NCBI GenBank assembly: GCA_902800525.1
Contig: CADCEV010000015.1
Span: 1-39,832, forward strand
DNA: 39,832 nucleotides
Direction of reading: 5' to 3'
DNA from: an uncultured Bacteroidales bacterium
GTDB taxonomy: Bacteria; Bacteroidota; Bacteroidia; Bacteroidales; Paludibacteraceae
Of this stretch, positions 30,393-38,628 are shown piece after piece (position 1 is the stretch's first letter; every line of letters begins with the position of its first letter). The translations under genes were made by a program, and so were the position numbers. The notes under the pieces are model-generated. The model was not told the origin of the DNA and made no database searches. It saw only the letters and a list, made by a program, of their open reading frames with translations.

Positions 30393-31379
30393 ATGCGAAT
30401 TATCGTAGATGCACATATACCTTTTGTAGTAGAGGCTGTTCAACGCAACTGGCCTCAGACAGAGGTCTTGGCACTCGAGCCGGAGGAGATCGGTTCTTCT
30501 TCGGTTCGGGACGCCGATGTGCTCATTATTCGTACCCGCACGAAAGTGAACGAAGCGTTGTTGGCAGGTTCATCCGTTCGTTTGGTCTGCACGGCTACCA
30601 TCGGTTATGACCATATTGACCGTTCGTATTGCGAGACGCACAGCGTAAGATGGATCTCCTGTCCCGGCTGCAATGCACAAGCCGTTTGCGACTACATCGA
30701 GGAAGCGATAGAGGAAACAATGGACAATTCACAATGCACAATGCACAATTCACAATTCACAATGCACAATTCACAATTATCGATCGGTGTGGTCGGTGTC
30801 GGGCATGTCGGGTCTTTGGTAGCACAAATGGCGGAGCGGAAAGGATTCAAAGTGCTCCTCAATGATCCGCCGAAAGGAATCGGTGTTTCGCTCGATGAAA
30901 TCGCCCGTCAGTGCGATATTATTACCTTTCATACTCCGCTTGACAACACCACTTACCATCTGTGCGATGCGGCGTTCTTGGCGCAATGCAAGCCCGGCGC
31001 ACTGATCATCAACGCCGCACGAGGAGGGGTCGTCGATGAGGAGGCATTGCTGCAAAGCGGGCACCCTTTCATACTCGACACCTGGGAGAAGGAGCCGGAA
31101 ATCAATGCCGCCGTGTTGGAAAAATCCCTGTTGGCATCTATGCACATTGCCGGCTATTCCGTGCAGGGCAAAAGGAACGCCTCGCAGATGTGTCTGGACG
31201 CTGTTTCTGAGCTTTTCGGGCTGCCGAAAATAGACATCTCCCGATACCTCTATTCCGCATCGGGCACAAAAAAAGGAGACTCAGAGCCCGGGTGGCTGCT
31301 CCGAATCTCCCATGAACTCAAAAATCATCCTACGGATTTTGAGTCTCTTCGCAAAGTTTATCCACTGCGCGGAGAATAG
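30393..31379 (+). CDS. pdxB: Erythronate-4-phosphate dehydrogenase
   Basis: PdxB oxidises 4-phosphoerythronate in the DXP-dependent route to pyridoxal 5'-phosphate. From ATG 30393 the 328-residue product shows VDAHIPFVVEAV at the start, RTRTKVNEALL, TATIGYDHID, PGCNAQAVCDYI, the NAD-binding IGVVGVGHVGS (about 131-141), NAARGGVVDEEAL (catalytic Arg), a Glu-containing WEKEPEI, and the HIAGYSVQGK His. It is shorter than E. coli PdxB at the C-terminus. An eight-unit heptanucleotide repeat encodes residues about 111-130, precisely in the linker before the Rossmann fold. ATG 30384 is an alternative start. The 3' end overlaps the convergent peptidase gene by 50 bp. Confidence 0.93.
   Translation: MRIIVDAHIPFVVEAVQRNWPQTEVLALEPEEIGSSSVRDADVLIIRTRTKVNEALLAGSSVRLVCTATIGYDHIDRSYCETHSVRWISCPGCNAQAVCDYIEEAIEETMDNSQCTMHNSQFTMHNSQLSIGVVGVGHVGSLVAQMAERKGFKVLLNDPPKGIGVSLDEIARQCDIITFHTPLDNTTYHLCDAAFLAQCKPGALIINAARGGVVDEEALLQSGHPFILDTWEKEPEINAAVLEKSLLASMHIAGYSVQGKRNASQMCLDAVSELFGLPKIDISRYLYSASGTKKGDSEPGWLLRISHELKNHPTDFESLRKVYPLRGE
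30724..30779. repeat. In-frame heptanucleotide repeat inside pdxB
   Basis: Eight consecutive 7-bp units (ACAATTC or ACAATGC, the last ACAATTA) are translated as a heptapeptide repeat of the type HNSQFTM. In this orientation the units are free of stop codons in all three frames. Confidence 0.97.
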
Positions 31380-33327
31380 GCTCAATAGAAGGCGCTTCGC
31401 CCACCGCCTGAATCATCCACTCTTTGGGCGTCAGTTTTCCTAAACGATAAATACGCATGTACTCCTCCGCAAACTCCGTTTGCGTTTTGCATTGCGCCAG
31501 ATGCTCCTCCAACTGATACTGAACAATGTGTCCCAAGGGGTAATTGGGGAGGTACATCGGCGAATTGACCATGTGGCTATAGATGCCTAACAGAATACAG
31601 TCATGTTCGCCCAAGACCGGCTCGAAATAGGTATTCCAAACCCCTTTGGCGATGGTTTGTGTCGCCTCGCAGAGCTCTTTCGGCGTAGCTTTGGGGTGCG
31701 CATAGATCCATTTCCACATCGCCATATCCACCAGACTGACACCCATGATCTCATACATTGACCAGAATTGATCGAAGACTTCGTCATGGTTCATGGGTGA
31801 TTGGTGATTTGTCATTGGTGAATTAGGCAGAAGTTGGAGGTCGCGTTGTTGCCAGAGGAATGCCGACGCTTCGGTATAAGCCGTATTGGGCACGCCGAAT
31901 AGCATATAATGGTCAATGAAATACATGTCCAGCACTTCCTCTACGCAATGCCCGAACTCATGCACGGCGATGTTATAGCCCTTATAGTCCATGCCTGTTG
32001 CGGGAATACGCGTACGAAGCCGCGCTTCCTCTTTGCGTCCGACAGTAGGCCACGCGTGCCCTGATCCGCGAGCAGGCTCTACCACGATATGTTGCGCGAT
32101 ACGGCGTGCATCCTCCGTGCGGAAACCCATACTCGTCAGAAGACGCGGCATGTCTGCCGCAAAAGCATTCGCATCGGGGTACAATTGACGCGTCCGCGCG
32201 GTCAGCAGATCTTCATTCATCGAGGCACGGGCTTTGAAACCGTCGTACCATATATCATACGGACGCAAGTCCCTGCCTAATCGCTCGCGGATAACAGAAG
32301 CCACTTTTTGCACTTGCTCCGCGCCTAACAACACACGGAAAAGACTGTCCAATTCCGCTGCAGAAATCTCTACATCGCCTTCGAAATTGCGGATAATAGC
32401 CGTGTTCATCGACGGACAATACGCATCCTCGGCAAAAAATGCCTGTGCTATTTCCAAGATCCGCTCATAACGCGTGTAAGGCTCATGGGCATGCTCCCGG
32501 GGATCATTGTACGGCTTCCAAACGAAGTCGGGGTTATTGACAGCCTCAGCAGGAATAGACTGATCTACAATGCGTTGCATCACGCGGTAGATCATTTCCT
32601 GTTTCTCACGGTTCAGCCCGCGGGTCTCCATGTTGTCGGCTTGATAGAGGGCTTTGAGTTCGTCGCGCAAGTTCCAATGGCTGAGCAGCACTTTGTCATT
32701 GTCCCATAACTGCCGTCCGTCCTCCGTGCGCAAGTTGCCCATATAGATATTGTAGTCGGCAATGTAGTTCTCGCCGTCCGCCAACGCCTGCGCAATTCGC
32801 GCTTTTATTTCCGCCGGCACACGGGTAGTGAACACATCCCCCATACGGGCATAAGCCCATTGCTGACGCGTCCAATTACGACCAAGGGTATTCTTTTCCT
32901 CCAAGGTGTAATGGGGGAAATTGATGATCGTGAGGAACGCTAATTTATTGGCGAACATATCGTCGGAGAAATGCGCCAAGGGGCTATAACCGGACATGAT
33001 CCAATCCGGTATCTGCGGCTCTGCGGCATTGGTCAGTTGAGTCGGTTTGAGCAACTCAACGGTCAGCATGTCCGCAGACTGGTTCACTTGCTCCAGAATG
33101 CGGCTGAGGGACTCAAAGAGCACAAGCCGTTCGCTGTCGGTCTTGCAGTAATGAGCCTCTACGAACCGGTCAAACTCTTCTTGCGTACCGTCTTGCTCCG
33201 TCCAGAGAGCCGCAGCTTGTTCGATACCTTTGGCAGGATAATTCATTGTCGTCTTGTTATTACGGGCACACGACGCCAAAAGCGCCGTGCAACCCAATAC
33301 CCAAAGGGTGATTCGGAAAGATTTCAT
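31330..33327 (-). CDS. Lipoprotein zinc metallopeptidase, HExxH type (M3-like)
   Basis: The 665-residue protein has a lipoprotein signal (MKSFRITLWVLGCTALLASC, Cys20). A long helical region leads to the zinc motif NIAVHEFGHCVEEVLDMYF (HExxH near residue 457), followed downstream by a Glu in NTAYTEASAFLWQ that could be the third ligand. The layout is that of gluzincin oligopeptidases such as family M3, but overall similarity is too faint for a firm family. It should work in the periplasm or outer membrane on peptides. Residues about 501-513 (SPMTNHQSPMNH) come from a degenerate heptanucleotide repeat. It sits one nt downstream of the C69 dipeptidase gene, suggesting paired peptide use, and its end overlaps pdxB on the other strand. 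Confidence 0.78.
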   Translation of the reverse strand: MKSFRITLWVLGCTALLASCARNNKTTMNYPAKGIEQAAALWTEQDGTQEEFDRFVEAHYCKTDSERLVLFESLSRILEQVNQSADMLTVELLKPTQLTNAAEPQIPDWIMSGYSPLAHFSDDMFANKLAFLTIINFPHYTLEEKNTLGRNWTRQQWAYARMGDVFTTRVPAEIKARIAQALADGENYIADYNIYMGNLRTEDGRQLWDNDKVLLSHWNLRDELKALYQADNMETRGLNREKQEMIYRVMQRIVDQSIPAEAVNNPDFVWKPYNDPREHAHEPYTRYERILEIAQAFFAEDAYCPSMNTAIIRNFEGDVEISAAELDSLFRVLLGAEQVQKVASVIRERLGRDLRPYDIWYDGFKARASMNEDLLTARTRQLYPDANAFAADMPRLLTSMGFRTEDARRIAQHIVVEPARGSGHAWPTVGRKEEARLRTRIPATGMDYKGYNIAVHEFGHCVEEVLDMYFIDHYMLFGVPNTAYTEASAFLWQQRDLQLLPNSPMTNHQSPMNHDEVFDQFWSMYEIMGVSLVDMAMWKWIYAHPKATPKELCEATQTIAKGVWNTYFEPVLGEHDCILLGIYSHMVNSPMYLPNYPLGHIVQYQLEEHLAQCKTQTEFAEEYMRIYRLGKLTPKEWMIQAVGEAPSIEPILRAVDKLCEETQNP
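31787..31825. repeat. Degenerate heptanucleotide repeat inside the HExxH lipoprotein gene
   Basis: On the coding strand the units are of the type AATCACC, AATGACA and CATGAAC with a 7-bp period. They fall in a loop between the zinc-ligand region and the next conserved block. Confidence 0.7.
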
Positions 33328-33328
33328 A

Positions 33329-35035
33329 TTATTCGTGGGTTATTTCCGGCGCGATAGTGCGCAGGAAGGATTCCGGGAAAGCGATTCGGTTCGGTCCGCA
33401 ACTGTTACCATAAGCATTGCGTTTGAACTGACCGTTCTCTTCTTTGCGTTCCTGGCCGTCGATAAACTTGGTGATGAGGTACGTATATAGTTTCTGCCAA
33501 TCCGCCACTAAGTTCTCCGCCTGCGCGCAGGAGTAATTAGTAAGGAACGCGCGCGCGTCTTCGTCGTTGAGGCTCGATGCCTGATCGTCCACACCCGCTA
33601 TCTGGGTATTGAACTTTTCGTCCCATACTTGCTGGGTCTCGCGGATATGGGGGTACATGCGGCTGTACTTGGTGTATGCCCAGTTAGCTACCATGTTGAA
33701 TGTCCACCAAGCGCTGGTGGGGCTGAAGGTATAACTGTCGCCGTTTCCTTCCGCAAAGCATTCGGGCACATGGTTGATGCACGAATACATCGGCACATAA
33801 CAACTGCATGCCGCATCGTCCACACCGAACCAGAAAATACCGTACCGGTTATAACTGCGCATCTGGGAAACGAACGACCATGCCGTTTGTTGGGTAGCCG
33901 TCGGGCGCTCATACCAGTATTGGAGCGTGTCCGTTCCGTTCACCGCGCACTTGAAACCCAAACCGCCGTAACGGAGTTTGCTGTTCCAAGGACCCGCATC
34001 GGTGCCTTGGGTAATATCCAGAGGCGTACCTTTGTACTCGTCACGCATACACTCTTTGATATCCTGCACCGACACTTTGCGCTCCGGCACGAACCAAAGC
34101 GGCATGTGCTCGCCCTCGTTCTTGCCTTTGGTGTCGCGGAAGGTCTTGCCCGTAGCATAATCGAAATAGCGCTCCATGCCGGAGACGAAATGGTTAAAGA
34201 ACGACCATACGCGCGCCTCACATACATACAGGCCACTGAAATCGAAGGGGTTAAAGGCGGCTTGGTAAGAGAAGTCTTTGTCCGCGCCGGAGAAATAACC
34301 TTTCGCTCTCGCGGAGGCAATGAGGTCTTTGTCATACATCCAATCTCCGTGGCAGATACAGTTCAGTTTCTTTTGCAACTGCTTCTGCTCCTTGGTCAGT
34401 TTGGCTTTTCCTTGCGGGATGGTGGTGATGCGTGCTTGGTTAGCATGCGCCGCGATGGCATTGTCAGGGATGCGTACAGCCACCCAGTTAGCGCCTTTCT
34501 GCCCTTTGCCCTTACCGATCAGATCCATGATCCACACTTCGTTGGGGTCACCGATGGAGAACGACTCTCCTTCGGAGGCATAGCCGTATTCGTTGACCAG
34601 CGAGACCATACACTCAATCGCCTCGCGGGCGGTCTTGGCACGCTCAAGGGTCACATAAATGAGCGATCCATAATCAATACCCACCGTGTCCCATAGTTCC
34701 TCACGTCCGCCCCAGGTGGTCTCACCGATAGTCACCTGATGCTCGTTGGTGTTACCCACTACGGCATACGTGTGCGCCGGTTGAGGAATGAATCCCAACG
34801 GACGACCCGTATCCCAGTCTTTTATTTCGCGCATAGCGCCGGGTTCATGATCCGCTGCGGGCACAAAATGCAGGAAACCGTACATGCCGTACGAATCGGC
34901 GGCATAAGAGATGATCGTACTTCCGTCCGCAGAAGCGGCTTTGCCGACCAGAAAATTGGTACAAGCAGAAACGGTGGACAGACGAAAGACAACAGTAGAG
35001 AGCAGCATAGCTGCTATGACAAGGGATTTTCTCAT
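33329..35035 (-). CDS. Peptidase family C69 dipeptidase
   Basis: The 568-residue secreted protein has a signal peptide (1-24) ending VSA, so that Cys25 becomes the N-terminal nucleophile. CTNFLVGKAASADGSTIISYAADS is the classic C69 (PepD-like, Ntn-hydrolase) start. Further family blocks are VGNTNEHQVTIGETTWGGREEL, GESFSIGDPNEVWIMDLIGKG, ARIPDNAIAAHANQARI-like residues, and WFGVDDAACSCYVPMY. It hydrolyses dipeptides. Its start overlaps the glycogen synthase stop (ATGA), and its stop is one nt before the HExxH lipoprotein start. Confidence 0.93.
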   Translation of the reverse strand: MRKSLVIAAMLLSTVVFRLSTVSACTNFLVGKAASADGSTIISYAADSYGMYGFLHFVPAADHEPGAMREIKDWDTGRPLGFIPQPAHTYAVVGNTNEHQVTIGETTWGGREELWDTVGIDYGSLIYVTLERAKTAREAIECMVSLVNEYGYASEGESFSIGDPNEVWIMDLIGKGKGQKGANWVAVRIPDNAIAAHANQARITTIPQGKAKLTKEQKQLQKKLNCICHGDWMYDKDLIASARAKGYFSGADKDFSYQAAFNPFDFSGLYVCEARVWSFFNHFVSGMERYFDYATGKTFRDTKGKNEGEHMPLWFVPERKVSVQDIKECMRDEYKGTPLDITQGTDAGPWNSKLRYGGLGFKCAVNGTDTLQYWYERPTATQQTAWSFVSQMRSYNRYGIFWFGVDDAACSCYVPMYSCINHVPECFAEGNGDSYTFSPTSAWWTFNMVANWAYTKYSRMYPHIRETQQVWDEKFNTQIAGVDDQASSLNDEDARAFLTNYSCAQAENLVADWQKLYTYLITKFIDGQERKEENGQFKRNAYGNSCGPNRIAFPESFLRTIAPEITHE

Positions 35036-36597
35036 AATAAACGGGGGTTCAGAAGTTCATTGAAGCGTTTGTCTCTGTTTTTGAGCGCAATGTCGTACGC
35101 CTCGCGGTAATATTTGAAGAAGTGTTTCCAATCGGCTTTTTTCGCCACCGCTGCTGCTTCTTGCCGTGCACGCGCTTTGTCCTCTCCGCAGAGACGGTCG
35201 TAACGCAGCAAATCATCGGCAATATGTTCCGCCACTTCGTTGAAGTTCGAATCGTTGCGATCCACTACGATCACGCCGTATTGGTCTTTCTGTTTAGCCG
35301 CCCATGCGCCGAATCCGGCCAGCGAGGTAGTGATCGTCGGCACATGGAACGCACAGGACTCGAGCGGCGTATAACCCCATGGCTCGTAGTACGACGGGAA
35401 GACCGTTACATCCAAACCGATGAGCAGATCATAATAGGTCTTGCCGAACAACGGATCATTGCCGTCGAGGTAATACGGTACATAGACCTCACTCACCTTA
35501 CCTTTACGCACAGGTGCCCTGTCCAGATAAGGGATCATGACGAATGCCACTACCTCTTTTTCGGGCTGATCGCTATGGAAGATCTTCTGCGCCAACTTGT
35601 CCAACGCTTCCTCAAAGACGTCCACACCTTTGTTTTTCCATTCCAGACGTCCGGAAATACCCACGAAGAGTGCGTTCTTGGGCACGTCGCTGCCTAATAA
35701 CCTGCCGGCTACCTCACGCAGTGCCTCACGCGCCGCATCACGGTGTTGGTCAAAAGATTTGCCTTTCGGTACGAAAGTAGGTTCAAAGCCATTGGGGGTG
35801 ACAATATCCGGAGCTTTGTCAAGAAGCTGCTTGCACTCACGGGCGGTGATATCGCTGACGGTTGTAAAGCAGTCGGCATAATGCGCCGCTTGTTTCTCCA
35901 CGGAGTGTTTGGAGACCATGTTCAGTTCCTGCGCCATCTGGTCGCCGTTATATGCCTCAAAATAGTCGTAGAGCGGCTTGCCGTTTCCGGCGATGGAACG
36001 GCCTATACCCGTGGCATGCGTGGTGAAGAGCGTAGCTATCTGCGGACATTTGTCCTGTAAATAGAAGACCGTGAATGCCGTTTGCCATTCGTTGGCGTGC
36101 ACACACACTTGCGGTACGCGCATGGAGGGATTAAGGCTGATATCCTCCTTTTCCAGGATCCATTTATAGAGGCTCTCCATCACCATACCGGCGGCATAGC
36201 CGAAGAGGCAGGATTCATCATAGTCGCCGTATGCGGCGTGGCTCTGCACTTGGAATCTATTCCAAGCCCATGCGTATATCTCGTCCTTGCGGCTCCACAT
36301 GGCGTCGAACTTGAGCAGAACAGCTATCGGTTTGCCCGGTACGTCCCAACGACCGATACGGACAGGTATATCCTCCGGGGCGTTCCAGCCTTTGAGGAGC
36401 GTCTTGTCCTCCCGGAACCACGTATTGCTGTGAGCGCCGAAATCGGGACCGAAGAAGATCACCTGGTCCGGATGCTCTTCCTGCATTGAGGCGGCACGGG
36501 TACTTAATACGGCGTATATTCCGCCGACACGGTTACAGACCTCCCATGAGGTCTCAAAGATAAAATCCGGTGATTTTAATGTAGATTGTTTTGGCAT
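35032..36597 (-). CDS. Glycogen synthase, GT3-like
   Basis: The 521-residue protein resembles eukaryotic-type glycogen synthases (GT3): FETSWEVCNRVGGIYAVLSTRA at the start (nucleotide-sugar site), GPDFGAHSN, VCVHANEWQTAF, LFTTHATGIGRSIAGNG, TVSDITARECKQLL, VTPNGFE, and the late VFPSYYEPWGYTPLESCAFHVPTITTSLAGFG. It is somewhat shorter than yeast or animal enzymes. It would extend alpha-1,4-glucan from UDP- or ADP-glucose in the cytoplasm. With the GT5 fragment 6 kb away, it suggests glycogen storage. It overlaps the C69 gene and follows the PKD gene after an 11-nt repeat-like spacer. Confidence 0.9.
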   Translation of the reverse strand: MPKQSTLKSPDFIFETSWEVCNRVGGIYAVLSTRAASMQEEHPDQVIFFGPDFGAHSNTWFREDKTLLKGWNAPEDIPVRIGRWDVPGKPIAVLLKFDAMWSRKDEIYAWAWNRFQVQSHAAYGDYDESCLFGYAAGMVMESLYKWILEKEDISLNPSMRVPQVCVHANEWQTAFTVFYLQDKCPQIATLFTTHATGIGRSIAGNGKPLYDYFEAYNGDQMAQELNMVSKHSVEKQAAHYADCFTTVSDITARECKQLLDKAPDIVTPNGFEPTFVPKGKSFDQHRDAAREALREVAGRLLGSDVPKNALFVGISGRLEWKNKGVDVFEEALDKLAQKIFHSDQPEKEVVAFVMIPYLDRAPVRKGKVSEVYVPYYLDGNDPLFGKTYYDLLIGLDVTVFPSYYEPWGYTPLESCAFHVPTITTSLAGFGAWAAKQKDQYGVIVVDRNDSNFNEVAEHIADDLLRYDRLCGEDKARARQEAAAVAKKADWKHFFKYYREAYDIALKNRDKRFNELLNPRLL

Positions 36598-36608
36598 TTA
36601 ATTATCAA

Positions 36609-37643
36609 TTATTTCTTCTCGGGATCTTCGGCAATGCGTGTTACGTTACCCATTGCGTTGAGTCGAGTCGGGGTGGTTACAAATCGGTTGTTATCCGAGC
36701 CGATAAACGGCAAGTACCAAACGCCGTTTTCGTTCGCCCAGTAGATGCGGTTATCGGTATGATCAAGGGTCATGGCGGAGCATGGCAGCGAGTCTATCTG
36801 CACGGCGTACGCACCGTCTATATTGGCTACCCAAAGGCCGTTGAGACGATAGTAGATCTTGCGGCTGTTGATATGGAATCCCTCTATACCCGGGAATACC
36901 TCGGCTATTTCGCTCAGGGTAAACTCCTTGCCGTTATAGAACTGCGCGGTATCCTGTTCCAGATCCAGCAATGTTTCTGCCGTCGGGTCTTCAACAGGAT
37001 CGGCAAAACGCGGTGCAAAAATGCTCTGGCGGTAATCGCCATCTTCGGTACGCATCAGGATAGAGTTCGTCGGCACGTCATAGATATAGAACTCCTGCAG
37101 GATCTCCGTGGTGTCCTTTCCGTCCATCACGATACGCAAAGCCAACGGGGCTCTTTTCTCCTCTTCGGTAAAATAGAGGGTGATTGAGCTCCCGGTCATG
37201 GATTTGCTGGTCACTACGGCGTAGTCATCCTCGCCGGGCAGACTCCAGAGGTACTCCAGTTTGAGGTTATAGGGGTTATACACCTGCGCCTTGAAGGTAT
37301 AGTCGGTATAGACCACAAACAGATCGTTGTCGCAGGTGAACGTCGGTACCGTGTCCGACACGGTGATGGTCAGGGAATGCGTGAGCCATTTCTTCTTGTC
37401 CACGGTCAGACGCACCAGATACTCGCCGGGCTTTTTGAAGGTATGCGTCGGCGATTTGAGCGTCGATGTACCGCCGTCACCGAACGTCCAACTCCAGTCT
37501 TCACCGCCGGAGGAGACATTCTTGAAGGTCACGGCCTCACCGGCTCGCGGCAAAGCAGGCGTTGCCTGAAAATTCACTTCAATCTTCTTTTTGCAGCCCA
37601 CAAGAGCCAAGAAGATCATCAATAATATGTATGTTCTTTTCAT
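36609..37643 (-). CDS. PKD-domain lipoprotein
   Basis: The 344-residue protein has a lipoprotein signal (MKRTYILLMIFLALVGC, Cys17) and an N-terminal PKD domain (about 22-95) with the characteristic WTFGDGGTSTLKSPTHTFKKPGEYLVRLTV. The rest (about 100-344) is beta-rich, with YWxNENGVWYLPF-like strands that resemble a partial propeller, and has no catalytic motif. PKD domains usually mediate adhesion or protein contacts at the surface. Its first 65 nt overlap the end of miaA in another frame. Confidence 0.85.
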   Translation of the reverse strand: MKRTYILLMIFLALVGCKKKIEVNFQATPALPRAGEAVTFKNVSSGGEDWSWTFGDGGTSTLKSPTHTFKKPGEYLVRLTVDKKKWLTHSLTITVSDTVPTFTCDNDLFVVYTDYTFKAQVYNPYNLKLEYLWSLPGEDDYAVVTSKSMTGSSITLYFTEEEKRAPLALRIVMDGKDTTEILQEFYIYDVPTNSILMRTEDGDYRQSIFAPRFADPVEDPTAETLLDLEQDTAQFYNGKEFTLSEIAEVFPGIEGFHINSRKIYYRLNGLWVANIDGAYAVQIDSLPCSAMTLDHTDNRIYWANENGVWYLPFIGSDNNRFVTTPTRLNAMGNVTRIAEDPEKK

Positions 37644-38628
37644 ATGCGTTATTGGCGTTTAACCAGTGTATTTCTTTGTCCCGTCTGAACCAAGTGAGTT
37701 GCCGCTTGGCATAATGTCGGGAGTTTTGCTGAATCAGTTCTATAGCGCGGTCAAGGTCGTATTCCCCGTCAAAATACGCGAACATTTCCCTATACCCCAC
37801 TGTCTGCAGCGATGTCAAGTGACGCTTCGGATAGACCGCTTTTGCTTCCTGCTCCAGCCCATCAGCAATCATCTGCTCCACGCGACGGTTGATACGGTCG
37901 TACAACTCCTCCCGCGGCCGGTCTAACGCCACTTTTACAATGCGGAAAGGGCGAAGACCCAATTGTGCATTGTGCATTGTGCATTGTGAATTGTGAATTG
38001 TGCATTGTGAATTGCTCAAGAGCGAACTATAAGGTTTGCCGGCAGTACGGCTCAGTTCGACGCAATGCATCAATCGTGCGGGGTTCTGCTGATCAACGAT
38101 CTTCCAATAGTCGGGATCAAGACGTTGCACTTCGCTTTGCAACCATACTAAGCCTCCCTGTTCATAATTACGCTTGACCTCTTCGCGTATTTCTGCCGGC
38201 ACGGCTGGCAGATCGTCCAAACCCTTGCATACGGCATCGGCGTACAGCATTGATCCTCCGGTCATGACCACTACGTCATGTGTCTTAAAAAGTTCCTCCA
38301 ACAACTCCAACGCATCGCGTTCGTATTGCCCGGCGTTGTAGTCGTCCTCCAGTTCGCGCGATGCGATGAAATAATGTTTCACGCGCGCCAACTCGTCCGC
38401 CGTAGGAGCCGCCGTACCGATTGGTATGCCGCGGAAGATCTGCCGGCTGTCACAACTGACGATCGGACAGCCGTAATGTTCCGCCACACGCAGCGACAGT
38501 TCCGTCTTTCCAACCCCCGTCGGTCCTAAGAGCAGAACGAGGGTTTTGCGCTTGGTTATCGGTGATTGCTCAATTGTCAATTGTGAATTGTGAATTGTGA
38601 ATTGTGAATTGTCAAAACATCGTACCAT
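37579..38628 (-). CDS. miaA: tRNA dimethylallyltransferase
   Basis: MiaA adds the isopentenyl group to A37 of tRNAs that read U-starting codons. From ATG 38628 the product is 349 residues: P-loop LLLGPTGVGKTEL (about 32-44), SCDSRQIFRGIPIGTA (about 58-73), GGSMLYADAVCKGLDDLP, ARLMHCVELSRTAGKPYSS, PFRIVKVALDRPREELYDRINRRV and the final QNSRHYAKRQLTWFRRD. Residues about 206-224 come from an eight-unit heptanucleotide repeat that sits where homologues have a short charged linker. Residues about 7-20 also come from such a repeat, so the true start may be this ATG (overlapping the upstream stop) or an in-frame TTG within the repeat. The last 20 or so residues are read from the PKD gene start and look non-native. 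Confidence 0.92.
   Translation of the reverse strand: MVRCFDNSQFTIHNSQLTIEQSPITKRKTLVLLLGPTGVGKTELSLRVAEHYGCPIVSCDSRQIFRGIPIGTAAPTADELARVKHYFIASRELEDDYNAGQYERDALELLEELFKTHDVVVMTGGSMLYADAVCKGLDDLPAVPAEIREEVKRNYEQGGLVWLQSEVQRLDPDYWKIVDQQNPARLMHCVELSRTAGKPYSSLLSNSQCTIHNSQCTMHNAQLGLRPFRIVKVALDRPREELYDRINRRVEQMIADGLEQEAKAVYPKRHLTSLQTVGYREMFAYFDGEYDLDRAIELIQQNSRHYAKRQLTWFRRDKEIHWLNANNAYEKNIHIIDDLLGSCGLQKED
37960..38015. repeat. In-frame heptanucleotide repeat inside miaA
   Basis: Eight 7-bp units (CATTGTG or AATTGTG on the plus strand; ACAATGC or ACAATTC on the coding strand) are translated as a heptapeptide pattern HNSQCTM/HNSQCTI. Copy number equals that in pdxB. Confidence 0.97.
38570..38611. 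repeat. Heptanucleotide repeat at the junction of miaA and the gene upstream
   Basis: On the minus strand, four CAATTCA and two CAATTGA units follow directly after the TGA stop codon at 38612-38614 and run into the miaA coding sequence. Confidence 0.95.
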
